Assembly: GCF_032854445.1 (NCBI RefSeq)
Contig: NC_088300.1
Location: 8,062,001-8,126,000 of the forward strand
Length of the DNA: 64,000 nucleotides
Source of the DNA: Liolophura sinensis
Taxonomy: Eukaryota > Mollusca > Polyplacophora > Chitonida > Chitonidae
Direction of reading: 5' to 3'
Positions 36,034-47,745 of this stretch are shown here, piece after piece. How positions within the stretch are numbered: the first letter of the stretch is position 1; the number at the start of each line of letters is the position of its first letter. Under the pieces are notes generated by a model. The model was not told the origin of the DNA and made no database searches. It was given only the letters and a program-made list of their open reading frames with translations. Position numbers and translations under genes: made by a program.

Positions 36034-36259
36034 GGGACCGATTCCTCAAAGCCATTTCTGACATTTCTGAAAAGTCAAAATTGTAATTGCGATCTTAAAA
36101 CTCACTTTTCGGCTTTAGAACTTAAAATTGCATCGATGTCATGGATATTGTCTTAAGACAAGCGTGTTTAAATGTCAATTTCCACTGCCAAAACTATGCA
36201 TTGTGAAGAGGTTTTAAATTTTTACTAAAGTCAGAAATGGCTTTGTGTAATCCGTCTCA
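36034..36259. mobile_element. MITE with about 29-bp terminal inverted repeats
   Basis: The left end reads GGGACCGATTCCTCAAAGCC then ATTTCTGAC. The right end, reversed, reads GAGACGGATTACACAAAGCC then ATTTCTGAC. The inner 18 bp are identical and the outer part has four or five changes. The 226-bp length and lack of coding capacity fit a MITE. No convincing target-site duplication was found, so the superfamily is open. It sits in the decayed right part of the 41-bp array. Confidence 0.7.
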
Positions 36260-36359
36260 GCTGAGTGTAAATACCCGCTAGGCTAAGGTCTCAGCTAAGT
36301 GTTAATGTTTGTTTGGCTACGATACAACCTAAGTGTAAAAGCTGACGGCTACGCTAAGA

Positions 36360-36905
36360 TGAAGCCAGCTTTATACTGGAGTAATTAAGTGTAATTAAAG
36401 CAACCTTACGACTTTCTTTGGGAGTAAAACCGGTTAGATTTGGACGAACGAAAATGTAATCACCTACTTTAAACTGCAGCCCTTAATGTGATTTAGCCTC
36501 TACTGAGTTTCCCCGGTTCATAGTGTCTAGAGACAAACCACAAGGCGAAGTTATCTGGAAATAAAATCCATTTAAGTTTAAATGGGAGAGCATGGGGTAG
36601 ATCCTTAATGGCGATGATAAACAATGAAGAAAGTATCACACTGCCCCGAGGCAGCCCGGTCTCTACGGGGAGTTGTCTACCTTACTTCCTCCTAACACTT
36701 ACCTCGACAGTGACCAGTAATGAAAACATTGACCCTTCCCTCCAACATTCTCTAGCTAATTCCCACACATTTCGTTTTTATAAGAGCCCACTCATCCAGG
36801 ACGAAAACACACCTGTAAAATATAGAAAAAATCTCCAAATAATAGTCTTTGTTCCAAGGAGTTTTTAAAACAGCTTTCCAAAGTTTTCAGTAGTACACTG
36901 CTTAC
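36360..36905. other. unassigned non-coding DNA
   Basis: No repeat or gene recognised. The + frame at 36,608-36,868 (86 codons) has no recognisable domain. Confidence 0.4.
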
Positions 36906-37045
36906 ATTGTCGGAAGGTCTGGCAGTATCCTGTGGACGGTCGCGGGTTTCTCCCAGGGCTCTGTCCGGTTTGTTCCCGCCGTAATTCTTGCCGCCGTCGT
37001 ATAAGTAAAATTCTTTTAAGAAAACCGTACGGTGATTTAATACTT
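36906..37045 (+). mobile_element. SINE, diverged, plus strand
   Basis: GGAAGGTCTGGCAGTATCCT, then GTGGACGGTCGCGGGTTTCT, then GGGCTCTGTCCGGTTTG, then TTGCCGCCGTCGTATAAGTA and AAATTCTTTTAAG. Same order as the other SINEs. The 3' GGCGTAAAAC part is altered and no clear tail remains. Confidence 0.75.
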
Positions 37046-38100
37046 CTTTATATTTGTAAAGAATAAAGTGTATTCTTTATTTAAGCAATTATTACTGAAA
37101 TGCGAAGATGACTTGCTATGTCAAGGCACCACATCGATCACGCTCAGCAAATTGTTCTCTGTTGTTTTACATAAGCCACCCCATTCTTACTTCCTTAAAT
37201 GCATTTGTACCCTTCAATACTTTTTAAACATAATGTTTCTGTATTGTTACTTTCAATCCATTATTTGGTTTTCATCAGAATGAATGCAACACTAAATGAA
37301 CAATCTGAACTAAGATAGCATACTGATAGAGATATGTTTACCAATAGTCATGGGATGAATGAATTCAGTTACATTTGTGAAACTTTTTCGAAAAGGGCCT
37401 GAGACTGATCCTATCTGAAGATAATCTAATCCGCCATAGTAGTCCTGTCCAGTTAACAAAAATTGAAACTTGTCCTTTTTATGCTCTTGTGCTTTCCTTT
37501 CAAAATTCCAAGGTTTTTCTGTATCTGTAGAACATTATCGCATAAGGACATAAGTGCGAAATCACTACTTTTAAGTAATGTGTTTAACGTACGAGTTCAG
37601 AAATGATTTATATGGTATAGTTGTAGAATAAGATTCTTTATAAAACAGATTTATCACGTCAGTTGCGCGTCGAATCATATTCCCTTTCAAATGTGGGTGT
37701 GTCCTTACGAATGAGCGAAGACGTCGTTCGATCTGGGTTAGATAAGTGCTTTAAACCAGTCGATCCTCAGGACAAGTAAGTCCGGGTTGTAGTAACAGTA
37801 GCTGTTCACAAGGCCTCTGTGTTGTCTTTATGCTCTAGTTTCTGTGTTCAGCTTGTGATCATGAACCCCGGATTGTATCACGTATGGACCCTTGGTTGGG
37901 TTTATGGTGGGAGAGAATGAAACTGACAACCAAGACGTTTTATTCAGCTGTGGATTTATGAACACTGATCTAATACATGTACACAACTATGAAGCGTTCC
38001 ATCAAGCGTATGGGCTATACAGTGTCGTAACACACATTCTAGTACCAATCGATAACCATAACAGGCGTTCCAGGACATTAACCAGATTTGTCAAATAACG
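37046..38100. other. unassigned non-coding DNA
   Basis: No gene recognised. Short chance frames only. Confidence 0.45.
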
Positions 38101-38236
38101 TTTATTTATTTATTTGATTGGTGTTTTACACTGTACTCAAGAATATTTCACTTGTACAACGGCCGCCAGCATTATGGTGGGAGAAAACCGGACAGAGCCC
38201 GGGGGAAGCCCACGACCATCCGCAGGTTACTAGCAC
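38101..38236 (-). mobile_element. SINE, 5' truncated, minus strand
   Basis: Read on +, GTTTATTTATTTATTTGATT, then GGTGTTTTACACTGTACTCA, then AGAATATTTCACTTGTAC, then GGCCGCCAGCATTATGGTGG, then CCCACGACCATCCGCAGGTT. The tRNA-like head is absent. Confidence 0.85.
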
Positions 38237-38620
38237 AAATAAGGTTTAACACAAACCCTCACACGGGTAACAAAGTATGTAAAGTTAGAAATTAGTACGA
38301 ACTCCTATAAAGCCTGTATTTACCATTACACGTTTTGTACGACTGAAGCTAGCGAGAAGAAAGAGGTATATGTAAGTGGGTTTTGTTAGGATGAATCTTG
38401 GTAAACTACGGTGATAAAACGCTCTTTTATGGTTTCATGCTCTGTTTGTGGGATTAACATTTCGGGACAGCACGAAACAGTCTTGATGTTGAAACTGATG
38501 TGCCACTCTGGAACGCAATATCAGATATAACGTCTGATAACTAGTACATGGCCAATTGCTGTGTTATTTGAAAAGTGAAGAACAGCCAAGATTGAAAACT
38601 TTTACAGCTTAAGGATTGGT
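38237..38620. other. unassigned non-coding DNA
   Basis: Nothing recognisable between the SINE and the 22-bp array. Confidence 0.4.
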
Positions 38621-38625
38621 ATTGA

Positions 38626-38806
38626 CTCAGCTATTCTTGTTACAAAGCTCGGATATTCTTGTTACAACGCTCAGCTATCGTTGTTAAAGGGCACAGATGT
38701 CATTGTTACAAAGCTCAGATATCATTGTCAAAAGGCTCGGATAGCATTGGTACAAGACTCCAGCAGCCTTGTTATAAGTGTCCTTGTTTCAAGGCTCTGC
38801 CATCCG
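38626..38806 (+). repeat. 22-bp minisatellite, degenerate
   Basis: About eight units of 22 bp (TTGTTACAAAGCTCGGATAT, then TC) are present with many substitutions and one short unit. A small + frame (38,681-38,905) spans it and is a by-product. Confidence 0.75.
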
Positions 38807-39267
38807 TCGAATGTAAAGCTCCAGATTGTAACACTTGAACAATGCACTGAGTTACTTTTGTCTCTTAAAATGTTCACTGATCACATGGGATATCAGATGG
38901 TATAACAAAGTCAAAGTCACGTCATCCGAAGTCTCTGTGACATGATATAGCTGATCAGGGAAAGAAATGGTCGGATATTCATGACAAATGATCTAATCTG
39001 ACAACGGACACGACTAATGCGGAAGTTCTCCAGCACCGGTACGCTAGTTTTATCTGTTTTTCTTTTCATTTGTTTTGTTTTTTTTGCAAGCTGTTAACGA
39101 TATGCCAGGGCACTGTCACGTCCGCGGGAAATTAACAGAGTGAAGAAATTCTTTTTTCGGGAGCCATACTGAGGTAGTGCCGTCAGCAGGAAACACTATC
39201 GTGTTCACCAAGAGAGCATTGTATACTACTGACAGTGCAGCTGTGGTGTATTTGTAAAGCAAACAGC
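38807..39267. other. unassigned spacer
   Basis: No gene or repeat recognised. It includes a short T-rich run at 39,058-39,085. Confidence 0.4.
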
Positions 39268-39650
39268 GTTCTTATATGAACTTATCAATTTGTGAACTTA
39301 TCAGGTTGTGAACTTATCAATTTGTGAACTTATCAAGTTGTGAACTTATCAAATTGTAAACTTATCAAGATGTAAATTATCAATTTGTGAACTTATCAGG
39401 TTGTGAACTTATCAATTTGTGAACTTATCAAGTTGTGAACTTATCAGTTTGTGAACTTATCAAGTTGTGAACTTATCAAATTGTAAAATTATCAAGCTGT
39501 AAATTATCAGTTTGTAAACTTATAAAGTTGAGAACTTATCAAGTTGAGAACTTATCAATTTTTGAACTTATCAAGTTGTGAACTGATCAATTTGTGATCT
39601 TATCAAGTTGAGAACTTATCAGTTTGTGAACTTATCAAGTTGAGAGTTCA
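39268..39650 (+). repeat. 16-bp minisatellite
   Basis: About 24 units of 16 bp (GAACTTATCAAGTTGT or GAACTTATCAATTTGT) are present. The AAG and AAT forms partly alternate, giving a 32-bp dimer in places. It ends just before the 47-bp array, separated by about 40 bp. Confidence 0.95.
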
Positions 39651-39689
39651 TATAAATGTCAGGACGTTTGAGTAAGACTTTTACCGGAA

Positions 39690-42600
39690 GGAAAAACAAT
39701 TTCCATGCTCTCTGAGGTAAAACTCGGAATTTAGAAAAAACACTTATTTTCTTATAACCTGCAGTGAATCTCGGAATGTAGAATGAACGCTTATTTCCAT
39801 GTTCTCTGAGGTAGGTCTCGGAATTTACAATGAACGCTTATTTCCATGTTCTTTGAGGCAAACCTTGGAATTTAGAATGAAAGTTCATTCCCATGTTCTC
39901 TGAGGTAAATCTCGGAATTTAGCATGAACTCTTATTTCCATGTTCTCTGAGGTAAACCTCGGAATTTAGAATGAACATTTATTTACATGTTTTCTGAGGA
40001 AAATCTAGAAATTTAGAATGAACACTTATTCCCATGTTCTCTGAGGTAGATCTCGGAATTTAGAATGAACTCTTATTTTCATGTTCTCTGAGGTAAACCT
40101 CGGAATTTAGAATGAACATTTATTTCCATGTTTTCTGAGGAAAATCTCGAAATTTAGAATGAACGCTTATTTCCATGCTCTCTGAGGTAAATCTCGAAAT
40201 TTAGAATCAAAGCTTATTTCCGGGTTCTCTGAGGTAGATCTCGGAATTGAGAACGAAAGCTTATTCCTTGCTTCTCTGAGGTAGATCTCGGAATTTGGAT
40301 AAACACTTATTTCCATGTTGTCTGAGGTAAACCTCGGGATTTAGAATGAACGTTTATTTCCATGCTCTCTGAGGTAGATCTCGGAAATTAGATTGAACGT
40401 TCATTTCCATGTTCTTTGAGGTAAACCTCGGAATTTAGAATGAGCGCTTATTTCCAGGTTCTCTGAGGTAAATCTCCGAATTTAGAATGAACGTTTATCT
40501 CCATGCTCTCTGAGGTAGATCTTGGAATTTACAATTAACTTTCATTTCCATGTTATCTGAGGTAAATCTCGAAATTTAGAATCAACGCTTATTTTCGCGT
40601 TCTCTGAGGTAGATCTCGGAATTTGGATGAACACTTATTTCCATGTTCTTTGAGGTAAACCTCGGAATTTAGAATGAACGTTTATTTCCATGCTCTCTGA
40701 GGTAGATCTCGGAATTTACAATGAACGTTCATTTCCATGTTCTCTGAGGTAAACCTCGGAATTTAGAATGAACACTTATTTCCATGTTCTTTGAGGTAAA
40801 CCTCGGTATTGAGATTGAACGTTTATTTCCATGTTCTCTGAGGTAAACCTTGGAATTTAGAATGAACATTTATTTCCATGTTTTCTGAGGAAAATCTCGA
40901 AATTTAGAATGAACGCTTATCTCCATGCTCTCTGGGGTAAATCTCGAAATTTAGAATCAAAGCTTATTTCCAGGTTCTCTGAGGTATATCTCGGAATTGA
41001 GAACGAAAGCTTATTCCTTGCTTCTCTGAGGTAGATCTCGGAATTTGGATAAACACTTATTTCCATGTTGTCTGAGGTAAACCTCGGAATTTAGAATGAA
41101 CACTTATTTCCATGCTCTCTGAGGTAGATCTCGGAATTTAGATTGAATGTTCATTTCCATGTTCTCTGAGGTAAACCTCGGAATTTAGAATGAACGCTTA
41201 TTTCCAGGTTCTCTGAGGTAAACCTCGGAATTTAGAATGAACTCTTATTTCCATGTTCTCTGAGGTAGATCTTGGAATTTACAATTAACGTTCATTTCCA
41301 TGTTATCTGAGGTAAACCTCGGAATTTAGAATGAACACTTATTTCCATGTTCTCTGAGGTAAACCTCGGAACTGAGAATGAACGTTTATTTCCATGCTCT
41401 CTGAGGTAGATCTTGGAATTTACAATGAACGCTCATTTCCATGTTCTCTGAGGTAAACCTCGGAATTTAGATTTAACGCTTATTCCCATGTTCTCTGAGG
41501 TAAACCTCGGGATTTAGAATGAACGTTTATTCCCATGTTCTCTGAGGTAAAACTCGGAATTTAGAATGAACGCTTATTTCCATGTTCTCCGCGGTAAACC
41601 TCCGAATTTACAATGAGCGTTTACTTCCATGTTCGCTGAGGTAAATGCCGGAATTTAGAATGAACGCTTATTTCCATGTTCTCTGAGGTAAATCCCGGAA
41701 TTTACAATGAACACTTATTTCCATGTTCTCTGAGGTAGATGTCGGAATTAAGACTGAACACTTATATCCATGTTGTCTGAGGTAAACCTCGGGATTTAGA
41801 ATGAACATTTATTTCCATGCTCTCTGAGGTAGATCGCGGAATTCACAATGAACGTTCATTTCCATGTTCTCTGAGGTAAACCTCGGAATTTAGAATGAAC
41901 ACTTATTTCCATGTTCTCTGAGGTAAACCTCGGAATTTGGATTGAACGCTTATTTCCATGCTCTCTGAGGAAGATCTTGGAATTTAGAATGAACGCTCAT
42001 TTCCATGTTATCTGAGGTAAACCTCGGAATTTAGAATGAACACTTATTTCCATGTTATCTGAGGTAAACCTCGGAATTGAGAATGAAGGTTCATTTCCAT
42101 GTTCTCTGAGGTAAACCTCGGAATTTAGAATCAACGCTTATTTCCAGGTTCTCTGAGGTAGATCTCGTAATTGAGATTGAACATTTATTTCCATGTTCTC
42201 TGAGGTAGATCTCGGAATTTAGATTGAACACTTATTTCCATATTCTCTGAGGTAAACCTCGGGATTTAGTATGAACGCTTATTTCCATGCTCTCTGAGGT
42301 AGATCTTGGAATTTACAATGAACGTTCATTTCCATGTTCTCTGAGGTAAACCTCGGAATTTAGTATCAACGCTTATTTCCATGCTCTCTGAGGTAAACCT
42401 CGGAATTCAAAATGAACGTTTATATCCATGTTCTCTGAGGTAGATCTCGGAATTTAGAATGAACGCTTATTTCCATGTTCTCTGAGGTAAACCTTGGAAT
42501 TTAGAATGAACACTTATTTCCATGTTCTTTGAGGTAAACCTCGGAATTTAGAATGAACTCTTATTTCCATGCTCTCTGAGGTAGATCTCGGAATTTAAAA

Positions 42601-43365
42601 TAACGTTCATTTCCATGTTCTCTGAGGTAAACCTCAGAATTTAGAATGAACACTTATTTCCATGCTCTCTGAGGTAAACCTCGGGATTTAGAATGAACGT
42701 TTATTTCCATGCTCTCTGAGGTAGATCTCGGAATTTAGAATGAACGCTTATTTCCATGTTCTTTGAGGTGAACATCGGAATTGAGAATGAACGTTTATTT
42801 CCATGTTCTCTGAGGTAAACCACGGAATTTAGATTGAACGCTTATTTCCATGTTCTCTGAGGTAAAGCCCGGAATTTAGAATGAACGCTTGTTTCCATGT
42901 TCTCTGAGGTAAACCTCGGAATTTACAATGAACGTATGTTTCCATGTTCTCTGACGTAAACCTCGGAATTGAGAATGAAGGTTCATTTCCATGTTCTCTG
43001 AGGTAAACCTCGGAATTTACAATGAACGCTTTATTTCCACGTTCTCTGAGGTAAACCTCCGAATTTACAATGAGCGTTTACTTCCATGTTCGCTGAGGTA
43101 AATCCCGAAATTTAGAATGAACGCTTATTTCCATGTTCTCTGAAGTAGATGTCGGAATTTAGAATGAACGCTTATTTCCATGTTCTCTGAGGTAGATGTC
43201 GGAATTTGGAATGAACACTTATTTCCATGTTCTCTGAGGTAGATCTAGGAATTTAGAATGAACGCTTATTTCCATGTTCTCTGAGGTAAATCCCGGAATT
43301 TAGAATGAACGTTCATTTCCATGCTCTCTGAGGTAAATCCCGGAATTTAGAATGAACGCTTATGA
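39690..43365 (+). repeat. 47-bp satellite-like array
   Basis: About 79 head-to-tail units of 47 bp are present: TTATTTCCATGTTCTCTGAG, then GTAAACCTCGGAATTTAGAA, then TGAACGC. Every unit holds TCTGAGGTAAACCTCGGA, an 18-bp near-palindrome (TCTGAGGT against ACCTCGGA). Shared variants show larger copied blocks. TTATTCCTTGCTTCTCTGAG occurs at 40,261 and 41,011 within matching surroundings (750 bp, 16 units), and TCCGAATTTACAATGAGCGT occurs at 41,601 and 43,058 (1,457 bp, 31 units). No long frame stays open. There are no unique spacers, so it is not a CRISPR array. Confidence 0.97.
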
Positions 43366-44814
43366 AAACAAATATTGTTTTACCTGGGGATTCCTTGTTT
43401 TATTTATTAAAAATCTTAATAAAGTAACTGTTCGTGTGAATACATTTTGGAATAGATCGATCTAATGTGGGCTTGAAGGGGATTTGGGTAATCCACACGC
43501 TGCCTCATTGTAGTTAAGTTTATCCGTGACCCATAATATTGAAAACACAACTGCAAGCTAAACACCCCTGATGCCATTATTGTGAAGTATCTCAACTCTT
43601 TGTCACTGTGTGGTGTTAAAACCAACGCAAAGTTTTTGTGCCTCCATGACCCTGCGGCCAAATACAAGGGTATTATTCACAAAAGAGGCTTTGCATGAGG
43701 AATGTGAGCAAGATCAACTGAGTCAGCAATTTTCGGATTCCCTTCAAGCAAGGAATCAAAGTTCGCATTTTAGCTTCCATTTCTACACAAAGGCCGCCGC
43801 GATTTCTTTTCAATAAGAGTAACCTTTCCTAGTCAACAATAATAATAATGAAAACTTCATTGATCGCTTTGAAATGTAATTGATTTTGCCGAATTTAGCT
43901 CTTCTCATTCAAACAGCAAACACTTTTAATCCAACATCAGTGATAGCATTAGTCAGTGTCCGTCTTATGTCCAAGAGGGTCTGGGCCGGAGTTCTTCTGA
44001 CCAAATTTTGATTTCAGCCAATATAATCGTTTCCATTAAAAACAGTAAACATGAGGCCCTAACGATTATCTATGCCGAAGCCCAGTTTTCGATGGGATTT
44101 CTTTTATGACAAAGAGAAGATGGCTTGGAGAATAAATGGACTAAAGCTGTTGATAACCTTAATGCTTTGTGACAGAAAGCCCTACACTCTACTTAAACAT
44201 ACTGGAATTGGCGGGTGGGGGGACGAATATTCTTACTCTGGAAATGAAATAGTGAGGCTCCAGCTGAAAAAAGAGCTATTGCCATTATCAGATGATTTAA
44301 GAATACTTGAAGTCTAAAAATAGGATAAAACTGTTACAGTCAAGCACGCGATGCATAAAGCTCTTGTCATTCTGAGGATTTGCCCGGTGCTGGATTTGTC
44401 AGTTGTGATGTGTGCCTTCTCACAACGTGTCAGGGTTTTTCTCAAGTTGTATACGCCATATGCTGTATTGATAAAACTTTTTAGGTTCTTATCATGCTTG
44501 ACTCGCCAAAATGGAGTACTCAGAAAAAATGCAGGTTTAAAATGGCATACACATAACTTTGTTTAGATTCATTTCATAGGATACACGAACGTTTGCTTTT
44601 AATTTATTACTGTGAAGTTTAGGAAGTATTCTAACAGGTAGCGGTACAAAACCTTCTTAGCTTTTTTCTTGGGGCGTAAAACTGGTTGGAAACTAGTGTT
44701 TGCTTATAAAGGCCCAGCGATCAGTCCGGAAATTAAGAAGCTGTAAAAACTACGCTGTAGGGAGAAGTGAATTCTATAGTATATACACTGTACTGAAGAT
44801 AAATTTTAAAAAAT
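43366..44814. other. unassigned non-coding DNA
   Basis: No gene recognised. Frames at 43,416-43,667 (-), 43,610-43,816 (+) and 44,072-44,317 (+) have no recognisable motif. Confidence 0.45.
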
Positions 44815-45088
44815 CTCATTAATCACGCATTTATATCGGTCAATCAGTCTGTTTAATCATGCAATTATATGGTTCAATCAATCTGATTAATCACGTATTT
44901 ATATCGGTCAATCAGTCTGTTTAATCACGCAATTATATGGTTCAATCAATCTGATTAATCACGCATTTATATCGGTCAATCAGTCTGTTTAATCATGCAA
45001 TTATATGGTTCAATCAATCTGATTAATCATGCATTTGTATCGGTCAGTCAGTCTGTTTAATCAAGCAATTATATTGGTTAATCAGTCA
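44815..45088 (+). repeat. 34-bp minisatellite organised as 68-bp dimers
   Basis: Unit type 1 is AATCACGCATTTATATCGGT, then CAATCAGTCTGTTT. Type 2 is AATCATGCAATTATATGGTT, then CAATCAATCTGATT. They alternate strictly for four dimers, with the last type-2 unit diverged. Confidence 0.95.
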
Positions 45089-45531
45089 GAAGTTTTGTTA
45101 ATCCCACCAACTGCCTGTGTCTAAGGTGCACGTTTGAATGGAAATATGTTGTTTCTTGTGTGATATTAATTAGTAGGGGATTGATTTCTTTCTGCCAAAA
45201 CCTTTAGTAGTTGTCTACAGGCTGTCTATGACATACAATTTATCAACTGTAATCTCCAGCTATGGATTCTGTGATCGCCCTCTTTTCATTCACAGACGCA
45301 CTCTGCTTTTCAACCAAGCACAGAATACAGAACGCGTACTAATGAAATTTCCTCATCTATTGCAACACGATTCGTATATTCCAGCGTACATCTAAGAGAA
45401 ATACACCATTTTTTCGTAAGAAAAATGCAGTTATCAAGAGGAAATGTGTGCATTACGTAGGACCAATACTCTTATCTTTTTGGAGGAAGCAGTTTGTTAA
45501 AAACGGTACTAGTATAAGGTATGTGTCACCA

Positions 45532-45600
45532 TGCAACCATCACACTGTCGCTGTTCTGATTTTATCCCCTAGGTTGTAGTCCTTTGCGGTTTTTTCTTTG
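45532..45600 (+). repeat. dispersed repeat 'D', copy
   Basis: CAACCATCACACTGTCGCTG, then TTCTGATTTTATCCCC, then GGTTGTAGTCCTTTG. It matches the core at 2,235 and 22,078. A weaker copy follows at 45,690-45,760 (TTTTACTTCTTAGG, then GTGTAGTCTTTCATT). Confidence 0.45.
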
Positions 45601-47676
45601 GTGTTATATATTTTACATTACAGTGATATTTTCAAAAAAATACCGCTAGGCGAGCTCTTTAATGACCGGTTATGTGTGACAATATGCCCGGGAATTATCA
45701 TAACTTCTATCGCCTTTCTGGTTTTACTTCTTAGGGTGTAGTCTTTCATTTTCACTGGCTTCTATACGTTTTCGGTGAGTTCTCTAGAATTGCTTTTATT
45801 TCTGTCTGAGGTCCCTTTTATTCACGTCATTGGTACCCTCAGGCTACTTTTCGGAGTAGTTTCGAGTGGATAGAATCGATTCATATATATATGCTTTGCC
45901 CTGTAATTGGAGCCACAGCGCGTTTTCGTGAGGAAGTAATGCAACAAAGAAATCGCAAAAGTCCTTCACGACAAAGGTTACACTACATTAACAAAATGCG
46001 ACGATCATTAAGTCATTTCTTGGACTTTTATTAACCATTAGTAGACATACGCTTAGCAGATTTGTGTAGAACTCGATTCCCTGTGCAAATATACGTGTAC
46101 ATCTAGAAAGCCAATTTCATGTACCTACTAATAAGTGTAACAAAAATTGTGGAGTTACGGGACAATCCATAATTAAAAGTAATATACAGGTCATGGCAGC
46201 CGTTAAAAGATGCAACACTTTGTGTATTAAATCAGTCCCATCCAAACTTGCGCTTGTGTACTCAACAATTAATGATACGTGACAGTTATTGGAAATGTAT
46301 GGGAAACATTTGCGGAAAACAGTAGTGTTTCACATCAAAAGTGCTTTGCATATTATTCTATCTTTGTCCACACAAATAGTCATTTAATAGATCTAATTGC
46401 CATATTAAATAAATGCTTTGCCTCCAATACTATTATCATTAATTCAAACCGGGCCATGGACCGGAATTTATGGATTCCTCACTTTCTCCCTGGTGTTGGG
46501 CCTTGGTGACAATAAGGGGCCGATGACGCTCGTGTGACGCCCTTTGCGTAGTAACGATCGTTGAAGATAATATCGACATACATCATAGAGAGAGATACCA
46601 GGGCAACGATGACACTGTGATAGCTGATCAATGGTCACAATGTTTTTTCACTTTTCTTCTACATGTATGGTGTGCATATCTGTACTTCACATGTAACCAA
46701 GTTTGTCAATAACTAAAAATATCAACCACTTCTTGTATGCGATCTGGGGAAAATGAAGGGTTTCTTGAACCATAACTCTTGATACCGTAAAAATGACATG
46801 AAAATTGTATCATCAGTGACCAATGTAGTGGATGCATATTGGCTTTTACCTTTAAACCATGTTCTTTTACGAGTGATACCGATTGTAGTGTAATTTGGTA
46901 GTAATAAATCAGAGACAAACTAATTCCCGAGCCTACAGTCTAACAATACTCTGCACATACAACGCTGGTAAGAGAAGTGTGCAGAACTAAACTATCAGGA
47001 ATGGCGGATTGATTTGATACTAGGATCCGAGAACTGGTTGAAGCTATGTTCAAGAACTCTACAGGCCCAGTTGTCAGCATCACTCCATATTTCCAAGTCG
47101 CAGTGCTTCTCTTCTCAGCATGCTCTATTAGAAAACTCCTGACCTTCTCAGACTCACTGGCTCGCTGGCTCGCTGTCACTGTCATGCCCATGACCAGTGA
47201 GTTCGCGTTTTCCAATCGAGCTGTCGCTGGATTATATGCAGCTTTAAGTCAGAGATTGTTGGTTAACACCGGACACTGGTTTCCTTCATCCATAAATCAG
47301 CAGGACAGCATTAAGAGTCCCAATCAAATATTTTGGGGGGCAAAAGAGATGGTTTTTAATCGATAATAAAACACAGTAAAATAACTGAGATGCTGACGAA
47401 ATATCCGATAGCCTGAGGAAAACTGCTGATTTCAAAATTCACTGTCGAATTGAATAATGGATTGGTGTTCATGATTTTGACGTTCATTTTATTTTTATTT
47501 TTATAGTTCTTACGGAGATTACTTACAATCATGCATTCCTTAAATGTTCCTGTGTTTTCCGTGACGTGTATTGATAGCGTTTACGCATGTGCAGTACAAA
47601 CTATCGCAGCTCTAAATTATACAAATGATAGTGTCTTTTAACAGATGTAAATTGAGAAGAGTCCATGTTATATTTT

Positions 47677-47745
47677 ACCATTTGCCAAATTTCACACTGT
47701 CGCCACAGCTTTAGTTTTACTTTCCATCCTGTAGTCTTTTGTATT
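47677..47745 (+). repeat. dispersed repeat 'D', copy
   Basis: ACCATTTGCCAAATTTCACA, then CTGTCGCCACAGCTTTAGTT, then TTACTTTCCATCCTGTAGTC, then TTTTGTATT. The same block order as the other D copies. Confidence 0.45.

Noticed and set aside
39690-43365. CRISPR array
   Set aside because: The 47-bp units are head to tail with no unique spacers, and the context is an animal genome.
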